NCBI RefSeq assembly: GCF_018131225.1
Contig: NZ_JAFCMM010000002.1
Span: 992,001 to 1,056,000, forward strand
Source: Bradyrhizobium sp. U87765 SZCCT0048
GTDB taxonomy: Bacteria > Pseudomonadota > Alphaproteobacteria > Rhizobiales > Xanthobacteraceae
Reading direction: 5' to 3'
Length of the DNA: 64,000 bases
A program made the translations under genes and the position numbers. The notes under the pieces are model-generated. The model did no database searches. It was not told the origin of the DNA and worked only from the letters and a program-made list of their open reading frames with translations. Shown here piece by piece: positions 16,150 through 24,077 of this stretch (within the stretch, counting starts at the first letter, position 1; each line of letters starts with the position of its first letter).

Positions 16150-17164
16150 CGTCGTTCTCGATGGGGTGACCAAGCGCTTCGGCGACACCACCGCGGTCGC
16201 CAACCTGTCACTGTCGATCGCCGATGGCGAACTGATCGTGCTGCTCGGCCCGACCGGTGCAGGCAAGACCACGACGCTGCGGCTGGTGGCCGGCCTCGAA
16301 CACGCCGACGCCGGACGCATTGCGATCGGCGGCCGGGACGTCAGCACGGTCGAGCCGGCGGGCCGCGACGTGACCTTCGTGTTCCAGCAGTACTCGCTTT
16401 ACCCGCACCTGTCGGTCTACGACAACCTCGCCTTCCCGCTGCGCTCGCCGGCGCGCCGCGTGCCGGAAGACGAGATTAAACGCCGGGTGACCGACATCGC
16501 CACCATGCTGCGGATCGCGCACAAGCTCGACAACCGCGCCACGCGGTTGTCCGGCGGCGAGATGCAGCGTGTCGCAATCGGCCGCGCGCTGGTACGACGG
16601 CCGTCGATCTACCTGATGGACGAGCCACTGTCGTCGCTCGACGCCAAGCTGCGCTCGGACCTGCGCCTCGAACTCAAGCGGGTGCAGCAGGACCTCGGCG
16701 CCACCATTCTCTATGTCACCCACGACCAGATCGAGGCGATGACGCTGGCAAGCCGCATCGGCATCATGCGCGCCGGCGAACTGGTGCAGATCGGCACGCC
16801 GCGCGAGATCTACCAGAGCCCGGCCAATGTCTATGTCGCAAGCCGGCTCGGCCAGCCAGCCATCAACCTGCTGCCGGCGGGCCTGATCCCCGCCGGCGCC
16901 ATGCCCGCGGGCGCGACAACCGTCGGCGCCCGCACCGAGCATCTGCGAATCACCAGGGCGTCGCGACGCGATGCCCTCGGCGAGGTTGCGCGGATCGAGC
17001 ATCTCGGCGATCAGAACCATCTGCATATCCGGATCGGCGACAGCCGTCTGACCACCCTGGTCGATCCGGGAACGGAACTCGCAGCCGGCGACACGGTTGC
17101 GCTGGCGCTGATCGATCCGCTTTATTTCGACCAGGCCGGACATCGAATCGGAGGAGGAGCCTGA
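16142..17164 (+). CDS. ABC transporter ATPase 2 (canonical, MalK/UgpC-type)
   Basis: The 340-residue ATPase has all canonical motifs: Walker A GPTGAGKTT, a Q-loop in FVFQQYSLYP, signature LSGGEMQR, Walker B IYLMDEPLSSLD, the switch His in LYVTHDQ, and a C-terminal OB-type domain. The ATG at 16142 overlaps the previous stop; the frame is open further upstream only as a shadow of ATPase 1. It would energise the importer together with ATPase 1. The last base of its stop codon is the first base of the dhaL start, tying transport to the kinase genes. Confidence 0.93.
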   Translation: MADVVLDGVTKRFGDTTAVANLSLSIADGELIVLLGPTGAGKTTTLRLVAGLEHADAGRIAIGGRDVSTVEPAGRDVTFVFQQYSLYPHLSVYDNLAFPLRSPARRVPEDEIKRRVTDIATMLRIAHKLDNRATRLSGGEMQRVAIGRALVRRPSIYLMDEPLSSLDAKLRSDLRLELKRVQQDLGATILYVTHDQIEAMTLASRIGIMRAGELVQIGTPREIYQSPANVYVASRLGQPAINLLPAGLIPAGAMPAGATTVGARTEHLRITRASRRDALGEVARIEHLGDQNHLHIRIGDSRLTTLVDPGTELAAGDTVALALIDPLYFDQAGHRIGGGA

Positions 17165-17760
17165 TGCTCGACCAGACCGCGCGACGCGCCCTGATCGAAA
17201 CCGCCGCAAGGCGCGTGATCGACCATGCCGATGAACTGACCGCGCTCGATCAGGCGATCGGCGACGGCGACCATGGCATCAATATGAAGCGCGGCCTCGA
17301 GGCCGTGCTCGCCGATCTCGACGGCCTTGCCGCCAAGCCGCTGCCGGAAGCCCTCAAGGCGATCGGCATGACGCTGGTGATGAAGGTCGGCGGCGCCTCG
17401 GGACCGCTGTTCGGCACACTCGCCATGACGCTCGGCAAGGAGCTGCCGGAAGATCCCGGCCGCGCCGACATCGCCCGCGCGCTCGATGCGGCGATCGCCG
17501 CCGTCAAGGCGCGCGGCAAGTCGGAGGTCGGCCAGAAGACCATGCTGGACGTGCTCGCTCCCGTCGCCGAGGCGCTGGCGCAGGCCGGCGATCCGGCTGA
17601 GGCGGCATCTGCCGCGGCCGACGCCACCATTCCGATGAAGGCGATCCGCGGCCGCGCCTCCTTCCTCGGTGACCGTTCGATCGGCCACATGGACCCCGGC
17701 GCGCGATCGAGTGCATTGCTCGTCGCCGCCATCGCAGAGACAGCAGGACACCCGGCATGA
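17164..17760 (+). CDS. dhaL: Dihydroxyacetone kinase ADP-binding subunit DhaL
   Basis: The 198-residue protein carries DhaL markers: LDQAIGDGDHG with the Mg-ADP-binding aspartates at about residues 29, 34 and 36, MKVGGASGPLFGT near 74-86, and GRASFLGDRSIGHMDPGA near 162-179. In PTS-type DHA kinases DhaL holds a permanently bound ADP that is rephosphorylated by DhaM and passes the phosphate to substrate on DhaK. The gene overlaps ATPase 2 by one base and dhaM by four. The substrate may be dihydroxyacetone or another short ketose or aldose; paralogues of this kinase family act on C3-C4 compounds. Confidence 0.93.
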   Translation: MLDQTARRALIETAARRVIDHADELTALDQAIGDGDHGINMKRGLEAVLADLDGLAAKPLPEALKAIGMTLVMKVGGASGPLFGTLAMTLGKELPEDPGRADIARALDAAIAAVKARGKSEVGQKTMLDVLAPVAEALAQAGDPAEAASAAADATIPMKAIRGRASFLGDRSIGHMDPGARSSALLVAAIAETAGHPA

Positions 17761-18164
17761 CCAAGACGACCCACAGCAGCAACGTCGGCATCGTCATCGT
17801 ATCGCACTCGCCCGACGTCGCTCGCGGCACGGCGCAGATGGTGCAGCAGATGGTCGGCGAGGAGGTTCCGCTCGCCTATTGCGGCGGCGATCCCGGCGGC
17901 GGCCTCGGCACCAGTGTCGAAGCCATTCTCGGCGCGATCGACCGCGCGTGGTCGGACGCCGGCGTCGCCATCCTGGTCGATCTCGGCGGCGCGGAGACCA
18001 ATTCGGAGATGGCGATCGAAATGCAGCCCGCCGAGCGGCACGGCAAGATCGTGGTGTGCAACGCACCGATCGTCGAAGGCGCGGTGATCGCCGCCACCGA
18101 GGCATCCGGCGGCGCATCGCTTGACGTGGTACGACGGACGGCCGAAGAGCTGTCGCCGGCCTGA
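17757..18164 (+). CDS. dhaM: PTS-dependent DHA kinase phosphotransferase subunit DhaM (EIIA-mannose-like domain only)
   Basis: The 135-residue protein matches the first domain of DhaM: GIVIVSHSPDVARG with the phospho-accepting His at about residue 17, then CGGDPGGGLGTS and LVDLGGAETNSEMA. It takes phosphate from HPr and rephosphorylates ADP on DhaL. In E. coli DhaM this domain is fused to HPr and EI-like domains; here those functions are separate genes directly downstream. The gene overlaps dhaL by four bases. Confidence 0.92.
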   Translation: MTKTTHSSNVGIVIVSHSPDVARGTAQMVQQMVGEEVPLAYCGGDPGGGLGTSVEAILGAIDRAWSDAGVAILVDLGGAETNSEMAIEMQPAERHGKIVVCNAPIVEGAVIAATEASGGASLDVVRRTAEELSPA

Positions 18165-18185
18165 CGGACAACAGAAGGATCGATC

Positions 18186-18491
18186 ATGGTGAATGGTGAA
18201 ACAACCGGCAGCGTCCTGTTGACCCATGAGGTCGGATTGCACGCGCGCCCCTCGGTGAAGCTCACCAAGCTCGCCAAGACGTTTCAATCGACCATCGAGC
18301 TCAACATCGACGGCAGCGACAGCTGGATCGACGCCAAGAGCATCGTCAAGGTGATGGCGGCCAAGGCGCCGCAAGGCTCGACGCTCCGATTCCGCGCCAG
18401 CGGCTCCGATGCCGCCGCCGCGATCGCCGCGCTGGTAGCGCTGGTCGAACGCGATTTCGACGAGGCGGAGGCCCATGCCGGCAACGGTTGA
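18186..18491 (+). CDS. HPr-family phosphocarrier protein of the DHA-kinase relay
   Basis: The 101-residue protein has the HPr active site GLHARPSVKLTKLAK with the phospho-His at about residue 19 and the helix-2 region DAKSIVKVMAAKA. It should shuttle phosphate from the dedicated enzyme I to DhaM. An AAGGA site precedes the ATG. The gene overlaps ptsI by 17 bases. Its place between dhaM and an EI gene marks it as part of this operon rather than a general sugar PTS; the Ser46 regulatory region is present only loosely (KSIVKV). Confidence 0.93.
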   Translation: MVNGETTGSVLLTHEVGLHARPSVKLTKLAKTFQSTIELNIDGSDSWIDAKSIVKVMAAKAPQGSTLRFRASGSDAAAAIAALVALVERDFDEAEAHAGNG

Positions 18492-20085
18492 ACTGAAAGG
18501 ACGCGCCGCCGCCCCCGGCCTCGCGCACGGTCCGGTGCATCGCATCGTCGATGTCGGCGCGCTGCATCGCAAGGCCGGCACGCCAGGCGACGAGCGCGAT
18601 GCTCTGGTCCGCGCGATCGAGGCTGCGACCATCAACCTCGGCGACCTCATCGCCGGCGCGGATGCTGACGGCGCGGCCATCCTCGAATTCCAGGTCGCCA
18701 TGCTGGAAGACGATGCGCTGCGCGATCCGGCGCTCGCCGCCATCGATCGCGGCGTCGATGCCGCCAGCGCCTGGACGGACGCACTGGCCGCCCAGATCGC
18801 CGACTATCGCGGCAGCGACGACGCCTATTTCAGCGCCCGCGCCAGCGACCTCGAAGACCTGCGCGACCGCGTGCTGGCGCAGCTGTTCGGTGCGGCGACC
18901 GACGCGGAGGTCGCGCCCGGCGCCATCCTGATCGGCCGCGACCTCACGCCGAGCCGGTTTCTCGCCATCGACTGGTCGCATGGCGGCGCCATCGCGTTGG
19001 CCGAGGGCAGCCCGTCGAGTCATGTCGCCATCCTGGCGCGCTCGCGCGGCGTGCCGATGACCGTGGGCCTCGGCCCGATTCCCGACCGCATCTTCACAGG
19101 CGCCATCGTCGATGGCGAGCACGGCCGCCTGCTGCTCGATCCCGACGCCGACGACATGACCGCCTTCGCCGCGGCGCGGACCGCGGCTGCGGCCCGCCGC
19201 GCCCAGGAAGCGACAGTTCTCACGCGGCCCGCGTTGACCGCAAACGGCGTCTCCGTCGCGGTACATATCAATGTCGCCGAGCCCGAGCAGCTCGACGCGC
19301 TCGATCCGGCGATCTGCGACGGCATCGGTCTCGTGCGGACCGAGTTCCTGTTCAGCCGCCCCGGCGGGCTGCCGGATGAAGCGACGCAGTATCGCGCCTA
19401 TGCCCGCATCGTCGACTGGGCCGCGGGCCGCCCCGTCACCATCCGCACCATCGACGCCGGCGGCGACAAGCCGGTGCCCGGGCTGACGGAGGATGGCGAA
19501 TCCAATCCGTTTCTCGGCCTGCGCGGCGTCCGCCTGTCACTCGCCAAACCCGACATTTTCAAGGTGCAGCTGCGCGCACTGGCACGCGCCGCCGTGCATG
19601 GCCCGCTCAAGATCATGCTGCCGATGATCACGGTACCGGAGGAAATCACTGCGGCCGCGGCGCTGCTCGATGCAGCCGTCGCCGAGCTGCAGGCGGAAGG
19701 CATCGCGGCGCGCCGGCCGCTACTCGGCATCATGGTCGAGGTTCCGGCCGTCGCCGTCGTGCCTGAGCTGTTCAAATCGGCCGCGTTCTTCTCGATCGGC
19801 TCCAACGACCTGACACAGTATGTCACCGCCAGCGCCCGCGACGTTGCCGCGGTCGCCGCACTCAACAATCCCGGCCATCCCGCCGTCACGGCGCTGATCC
19901 GCCACGTGGTGGACACCAGCCGCAAGCTCGGCCTCGACGTCAGCCTGTGCGGCGACATGGGCGGCGATCCACAGCATCTGCCGGCGCTGATCGGCGCGGG
20001 CCTGCGCTCGGTGTCAGTGGCGCCGCCACTGGTCGGACGGGTCAAGCTCGCGTTGCGCGACATCGCGACGGGAGGCCCGGCATGA
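18475..20085 (+). CDS. Phosphoenolpyruvate--protein phosphotransferase (enzyme I) of the DHA-kinase relay
   Basis: The 536-residue protein is a full enzyme I: an N-terminal HPr-binding and phospho-His domain with EGSPSSHVAILARS (His about 183), and a C-terminal PEP-binding barrel with GIGLVRTEFLF, IRTIDAGGDKP, IMVEVPAV, GSNDLTQY and LCGDMGG. It is slightly shorter than classical EI (about 570). It starts the PEP to EI to HPr to DhaM to DhaL to DhaK phosphate chain. The active-site context SPSSH differs from the common GGRTSH, which may reflect specialisation. It overlaps both neighbours. Confidence 0.94.
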   Translation: MPATVELKGRAAAPGLAHGPVHRIVDVGALHRKAGTPGDERDALVRAIEAATINLGDLIAGADADGAAILEFQVAMLEDDALRDPALAAIDRGVDAASAWTDALAAQIADYRGSDDAYFSARASDLEDLRDRVLAQLFGAATDAEVAPGAILIGRDLTPSRFLAIDWSHGGAIALAEGSPSSHVAILARSRGVPMTVGLGPIPDRIFTGAIVDGEHGRLLLDPDADDMTAFAAARTAAAARRAQEATVLTRPALTANGVSVAVHINVAEPEQLDALDPAICDGIGLVRTEFLFSRPGGLPDEATQYRAYARIVDWAAGRPVTIRTIDAGGDKPVPGLTEDGESNPFLGLRGVRLSLAKPDIFKVQLRALARAAVHGPLKIMLPMITVPEEITAAAALLDAAVAELQAEGIAARRPLLGIMVEVPAVAVVPELFKSAAFFSIGSNDLTQYVTASARDVAAVAALNNPGHPAVTALIRHVVDTSRKLGLDVSLCGDMGGDPQHLPALIGAGLRSVSVAPPLVGRVKLALRDIATGGPA

Positions 20086-20489
20086 CCGACGACAGCGACG
20101 TCGGCGATGCGGTGGCCGGCTACAAGCGGGTGCTGCAGCGCGTACTCGACAACCGCCCGTCCGGCACCCGCGGCCGGCTGGCGCATGCGCTCGGTAAAAA
20201 TCGGTCGTTCGTGAGCCAGATCACCAATCCGGCCTATGCCACGCCGGTGCCGGCGCAGCACATCGAGACCATTTTCGAGATCTGCCACTTCTCGCCGGAG
20301 GACCGGCGGCTGTTCCTCGACGCCTACGCGCTGGCGCATCCGCGCCGCGCGCCGTCGATGGATGACATCCGCCGCACGCGCCAGCACGTGATCTATCTGC
20401 CTGATCTCGGCGACGACGACCGCAACCGCGAGCTCGACCAGCTGGTCGGCGAGTTCGTGCAGCGCCTGAGCAAACTGCTGGGCGAGTAA
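20082..20489 (+). CDS. XRE-type helix-turn-helix protein inside the dha operon
   Basis: The 135-residue protein has a helix-turn-helix at about residues 25-65 (TRGRLAHALGKNRSFVSQITNP, then HIETIFEICHFSPEDRRLFLDAY), and a C-terminal tail ending in the amphipathic DQLVGEFVQRLSKLLGE. The ATG overlaps the ptsI stop by four bases and has GGAGG upstream; the frame is open further upstream only as a shadow of ptsI. No ligand-binding domain is visible. As an intra-operon regulator it is the first candidate to bind the repeats upstream of the binding-protein gene. That is inference. Confidence 0.8.
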   Translation: MTDDSDVGDAVAGYKRVLQRVLDNRPSGTRGRLAHALGKNRSFVSQITNPAYATPVPAQHIETIFEICHFSPEDRRLFLDAYALAHPRRAPSMDDIRRTRQHVIYLPDLGDDDRNRELDQLVGEFVQRLSKLLGE

Positions 20490-20546
20490 TCGTCCGCGAC
20501 CATCACACACAAAGACGTTCGCCTGAAACGTCCCGGGGAGGACATC

Positions 20547-21536
20547 ATGAAGAAGCTCATCAACGCGCCCGACGCCGTGCTGGCGGAAAGCCTTGACGGC
20601 CTCGCCGCCGCCCACGCCGATATTCTCACCCTTGGTGAGGAGCGCAAATTCGTCCGCCGCCGTCATCTCGTCACCGGCAAACCGGCGCTGATCTCCGGCG
20701 GCGGCGCCGGACACGAGCCGCTGCATGCCGGGTTCGTCGGCGCCGGCATGCTGGATGCGGCCTGCCCGGGACAGGTGTTCACCTCGCCCACGCCCGACCA
20801 GATGATCGCGGCCGCGAGCGCGGTCGACACCGGCGGCGGGGTGCTGTTCATCGTCAAGAACTATGAAGGCGACGTCATGAACTTCGCCATGGCCGCCGAG
20901 ATGACGGAGAGCAAGAACCTGACGCTGATCGTCGACGACGATGTCGCGGTGGAGAAATCGACGTTCTCGACCGGCCGCCGCGGCGTCGCCGGAACGCTGA
21001 TCGTGGAGAAGGTGGTCGGCGCGGCGGCGGAAGCCGGCATGCCGCTCGACAGCCTGAAGGCGCTTGGCGAACGGGTCAACGACGCGACACGCTCGATGGG
21101 CGTGGCACTGACCAGCTGCACCGTGCCGGCCGCCGGCAAGCCGACCTTCACCCTTGGCGAGGACGAGATGGAGATGGGCGTCGGCATCCATGGCGAGCCC
21201 GGCCGCCGCCGCGTCAAGCTGGCGTCGGCCGACCACATCGCCGAGGAGATCGTCGCCGCCATCGCCGGCGACATCCAGCGCACCGGCGACTGCATCCTGC
21301 TGGTGAACGGCTTTGGCGGTACGCCGTCGATCGAGCTCTACTTGATGTTCAATGCGGCCCGCAAACAGCTGGAGAAGCACGGCCTGCGTGTCGGCCGCGC
21401 GCTGGTCGGCAACTACGTCACCTCGCTGGAGATGGCAGGCTGCTCGATCACGGTGTCGATGCTCGACGACGGGATCGCGAAATACTGGGACGCGCCGGTG
21501 CACACGGCCGCACTCAACTGGGGCCAGCGGTCGTAA
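20547..21536 (+). CDS. dhaK: Dihydroxyacetone kinase substrate-binding subunit DhaK
   Basis: The 329-residue protein is a complete DhaK: SGGGAGHEPLHAGFVG with the conserved His at about 56, NYEGDVMNF with the catalytic Asp at about 109, and GVGIHGEPG with the His (about 215) that binds dihydroxyacetone covalently as a hemiaminal. It receives phosphate from DhaL-ATP. GGGGAGG precedes the ATG. It is separated from dhaL by dhaM, HPr, EI and xre, an unusual order. A short inverted repeat, GACGTT and AACGTC (20512-20530), lies just upstream. Confidence 0.95.
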   Translation: MKKLINAPDAVLAESLDGLAAAHADILTLGEERKFVRRRHLVTGKPALISGGGAGHEPLHAGFVGAGMLDAACPGQVFTSPTPDQMIAAASAVDTGGGVLFIVKNYEGDVMNFAMAAEMTESKNLTLIVDDDVAVEKSTFSTGRRGVAGTLIVEKVVGAAAEAGMPLDSLKALGERVNDATRSMGVALTSCTVPAAGKPTFTLGEDEMEMGVGIHGEPGRRRVKLASADHIAEEIVAAIAGDIQRTGDCILLVNGFGGTPSIELYLMFNAARKQLEKHGLRVGRALVGNYVTSLEMAGCSITVSMLDDGIAKYWDAPVHTAALNWGQRS

Positions 21537-21565
21537 GGCCGCGATCGCACGAACGCTACGCATCC

Positions 21566-21611
21566 TCTCATGGTGAGAAGAGCGGCAACGCCGCTCGTCT
21601 CGAGCCATGAG
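21566..21611. repeat. Intergenic palindromic repeat (REP-like), copy 1
   Basis: CTCATGGTGAG near the left end pairs imperfectly with the CGAGCCATGAG end, around an inner GAGCGGC/GCCGCTC stem. This type of element, CATGGTGAG...CCATGAGG, is common between genes in Bradyrhizobium and relatives. It lies between the convergent dhaK and HtrA-like genes and may act as a terminator or mRNA-stabilising structure. Confidence 0.7.
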
Positions 21612-21633
21612 GCCACCACAAGCGCCGCCCGGG

Positions 21634-21678
21634 CCTCATCCTTCGAGACGCCCGCTCCGCGGGCTCCTCAGGATGAGG
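21634..21678. repeat. Intergenic palindromic repeat (REP-like), copy 2
   Basis: CCTCATCCTTCGAGACGCCCG and CGGGCTCCTCAGGATGAGG form a long, nearly perfect inverted repeat around CTCCG. It is 22 bases from copy 1 and of a different subtype, so this spacer carries a small mosaic of two palindromic elements between convergent genes. A transcription-termination role for both strands is plausible. Confidence 0.75.
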
Positions 21679-21704
21679 ATCAAAGACCGAGCCGTACGAC
21701 TAGC

Positions 21705-22757
21705 TTACTTCGCCGCCTGCTTGCGCAGCGTCGGGCGGATGTTGAACACCCGCAGCCGGCCGAGCCGCAACACCTCGATCTCGAGCGAGCGATCGATCCG
21801 GTCACGATCGAGGGTGCGGATCAGGTCGTCGACGCCATTGATCTCCTGACCATCCAGCCGCACCACCACATCGCCCGGCAGCAGACCGGCGCGGGACGCC
21901 GCTTCGTTCGGCTCGAGCTGCGCCAGCAGCGCGCCCATCCGGTTGGCGATGCCAGCCAGCACCGCATGCTGACGCGGCACCGGGACGGTCTGCGCCGCGA
22001 CGCCCACATAGCCACGCCGGACATGGCCGTGGCGGATGATCTCCGACAGTACGAACTGTGCGGTGTTGCTGGCGACCGCAAAGCAGATGCCCTGCGCACC
22101 GCTGATGATCGCGGTGTTGATACCGATGACCTCGCCCGCCGACGACACCAGCGGCCCACCGGAATTGCCGGGGTTGAGCGCCGCGTCGGTCTGGATCACG
22201 TCCTCGATGGTGCGGCCGCTGACCGAGCGGATCGAGCGCCCGAGCGCCGACACCACGCCGGCGGTCACCGTCGATTCGAAGCCGAGCGGATTGCCGATCG
22301 CCACCACCAGCTGGCCGCGGCGCAGGGTCCTGGAATTGCCGAGCGAGGCAAAGTGCAGGTCGCGCGCGCCATCGGCCCGCAGCAACGCAAGATCGGTGTC
22401 CGGATCGACGCCGAGCACGCGCGCCTCAGTGCTCATGCCGTCGGCGTCGCTGAGACGGATCTGCCGCGCCATGCCGACCACATGGCTGTTGGTCAGCACG
22501 AAGCCGTCGGGCGAGATCACGATTCCCGAGCCGACCCCGCCGCGGCCGCGCGCGCCGGCCTCGGTCGCACGCGTCTCGACGCGCACCACCGCAGGGCCGA
22601 CCCGCTCGGTGACGTCGATCACGGCGCGCGAGTAGGCGTCGAGCAGCGCATTGTCATTGAGCGCGGCTGCGTCATCGGCCGCCGCGCGCACAGGCCCGGA
22701 CGCAGCTGCCGCGTCGCCCGCTGCCTGCAGTGAAATGTCCTGAGTGAAGTCCAGCAT
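21705..22757 (-). CDS. HtrA/DegP-like S1C serine protease with one PDZ domain
   Basis: The 350-residue protein has a complete trypsin-type triad: His92 in TNSHVV, Asp122 in DPDTDLALL and Ser199 in GNSGGPL, followed by a PDZ domain at about 250-340 (GALLAQLEPNEAASRAGLLPGDVVV). No signal peptide or membrane anchor is visible; the N-terminus is Ala-rich, so its location is unclear and could be cytoplasmic. The ATG at 22757 has GAGGT upstream; a GTG at 22778 is possible. It follows the esterase gene on the same strand. HtrA proteins degrade misfolded proteins or act as regulated proteases. Confidence 0.88.
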   Translation of the reverse strand: MLDFTQDISLQAAGDAAAASGPVRAAADDAAALNDNALLDAYSRAVIDVTERVGPAVVRVETRATEAGARGRGGVGSGIVISPDGFVLTNSHVVGMARQIRLSDADGMSTEARVLGVDPDTDLALLRADGARDLHFASLGNSRTLRRGQLVVAIGNPLGFESTVTAGVVSALGRSIRSVSGRTIEDVIQTDAALNPGNSGGPLVSSAGEVIGINTAIISGAQGICFAVASNTAQFVLSEIIRHGHVRRGYVGVAAQTVPVPRQHAVLAGIANRMGALLAQLEPNEAASRAGLLPGDVVVRLDGQEINGVDDLIRTLDRDRIDRSLEIEVLRLGRLRVFNIRPTLRKQAAK

Positions 22758-22811
22758 CGCACGATACCTCGGCTTCACAGATGGTGGCCCTGCGAGCTGC
22801 TCGCAAGTAGC

Positions 22812-23900
22812 TCAGGCCCCGACCGTCGGCAGGGGGGCCGCCAGCCAGTCGAGGAGCCCGGCGTTCTCCTCACGCGGATAGGTGTGGCTGAGATCCTCGA
22901 TCTCGCGATAGCTGACATTGGCGCCTGCCGCCGTCAGCGCCTGCCGCGCGCCGCGGGCGATCTCCACCGGGAACATCCAGTCGAGCGCACCATGGGTAAT
23001 GCGGATCGGCAGGCCGTGCAGCCGTTCGGCATCTGCCGCCTGCGCCATCAGCGGGTGGAACGAGGCAGCGACCGGGGCCAGATGGGTGAACGGCGATGCC
23101 GGCTCCAGCCCGCTGACATAGCTGAACGTACCGCCGTCGCTGAGGCCAGTGAGCAGCAGCCGCTGCGGATCGACGGCCCAGCGCGCACGGACGAAGGCCA
23201 GGATGCGCGCCAGATTGGGCGTGTCCGGATCTTCGCCCATCAGCGCCCAGGTGGGGCCGACCGCGGTCGGCGTGACCAGGATGGCGCCGCGGCTGCGCGC
23301 ATCGCGCAGCCAGCTCCACAGGAAGGCGCGGCCATGACCGCTGCCGCCATGCAACGCCATCACCAGCGGCCAGGCGCGGTCCGGCGTGTAGTATTCCGGG
23401 ACATACAGCGAGAAACCGCCGCGATCGCGAAACCCGTTCTCCGCATGCATCACACCGGTATCGTCGCGCTTGCCGGCCTGCGCGAAGCGGGCCTGCAGAG
23501 CCGCGTCCTCGCGCAGCTGCGGATCGATGAAGAAGTCATGGATCGGCGCGAGGTCTGTCAGCGGATAGAGCGCCTCCTGGGCGCGGGGCAGCTGCCGCAG
23601 CGCGCGGAATACCATCCTCAGGCTGTCCGTCTCGCCCGGTGCGGCGCGCAATCCGGCGAAGGCGGCCAGCACCGCTTCTCCCGCCACACGCAACTGGGTG
23701 GCGACCACCGCCATGTCCGCAGGCCACGCGGCGAGGCGCGGCAGAGCCTCCCGCAACGCCGCTTCGGGCGTGCCGACCGCCTCGAGCACCGCACCGAAAT
23801 CCGGCGGATGGAAATGACGCGCCACCAGGCCAAGCCCGTCCAGCGACCGCAGCAGCGGCGGCAGCAGGGCGACGAGATCGTCCAGTCGGGCCTTGTCCAT
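22812..23900 (-). CDS. Alpha/beta-hydrolase, phospholipase/carboxylesterase-like
   Basis: The 362-residue protein has a helical N-terminal part (about 1-155) of no recognised family, then an esterase domain: YVPEYY and LVMALHGGSG (oxyanion region), nucleophile Ser254 in GLSDGG, Asp307 in HGALDWMFPVE and His339 in LSHTYPRE. It probably hydrolyses an ester in the cytosol; no signal peptide is seen. The ATG at 23900 was chosen because the open frame upstream (to 24149) runs across the LacI promoter and is not similar. It is divergent from the lacI-type gene and upstream of the HtrA-like gene. Confidence 0.82.
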   Translation of the reverse strand: MDKARLDDLVALLPPLLRSLDGLGLVARHFHPPDFGAVLEAVGTPEAALREALPRLAAWPADMAVVATQLRVAGEAVLAAFAGLRAAPGETDSLRMVFRALRQLPRAQEALYPLTDLAPIHDFFIDPQLREDAALQARFAQAGKRDDTGVMHAENGFRDRGGFSLYVPEYYTPDRAWPLVMALHGGSGHGRAFLWSWLRDARSRGAILVTPTAVGPTWALMGEDPDTPNLARILAFVRARWAVDPQRLLLTGLSDGGTFSYVSGLEPASPFTHLAPVAASFHPLMAQAADAERLHGLPIRITHGALDWMFPVEIARGARQALTAAGANVSYREIEDLSHTYPREENAGLLDWLAAPLPTVGA

Positions 23901-23986
23901 GCCGCTCACTCCGTCGGGATGCGTGCCGTCACCGACCGTATCCCGCCGCGCCGCGCTTGCCCATGCATGCCAGCCATGACGATCGA

Positions 23987-24014
23987 TTGCGTCGAGGTCG
24001 ATTGCCGCTACAAT
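23987..24014 (+). promoter_or_regulatory. Putative sigma-70 promoter of the LacI-type regulator gene
   Basis: TTGCGT (23987-23992) and TACAAT (24009-24014) are separated by 16 bases, about 64 bases before the ATG at 24078. Sequence and spacing fit a housekeeping promoter. It lies in the 177-base divergent region with the esterase gene. Confidence 0.45.
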
Positions 24015-24077
24015 GGCCGGATTGATTTTCAACGCCCCGCGCTGGGGCCGCTTTGCACAAGGCCGTCGACCCCCTTC

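Noticed and set aside
11438..17164. Rhizobial glycerol importer (GlpSTPQUV)
   Set aside because: Gene order and the small membrane protein are similar, but the 441-residue binding protein looks like a general sugar type and no glycerol kinase or dehydrogenase is present. Ligand left open.
22884..24077. Large N-terminal extension of the LacI regulator
   Set aside because: The plus-strand frame is open only because it is the complement of the esterase gene; the HTH sits at the normal position from the ATG at 24078.
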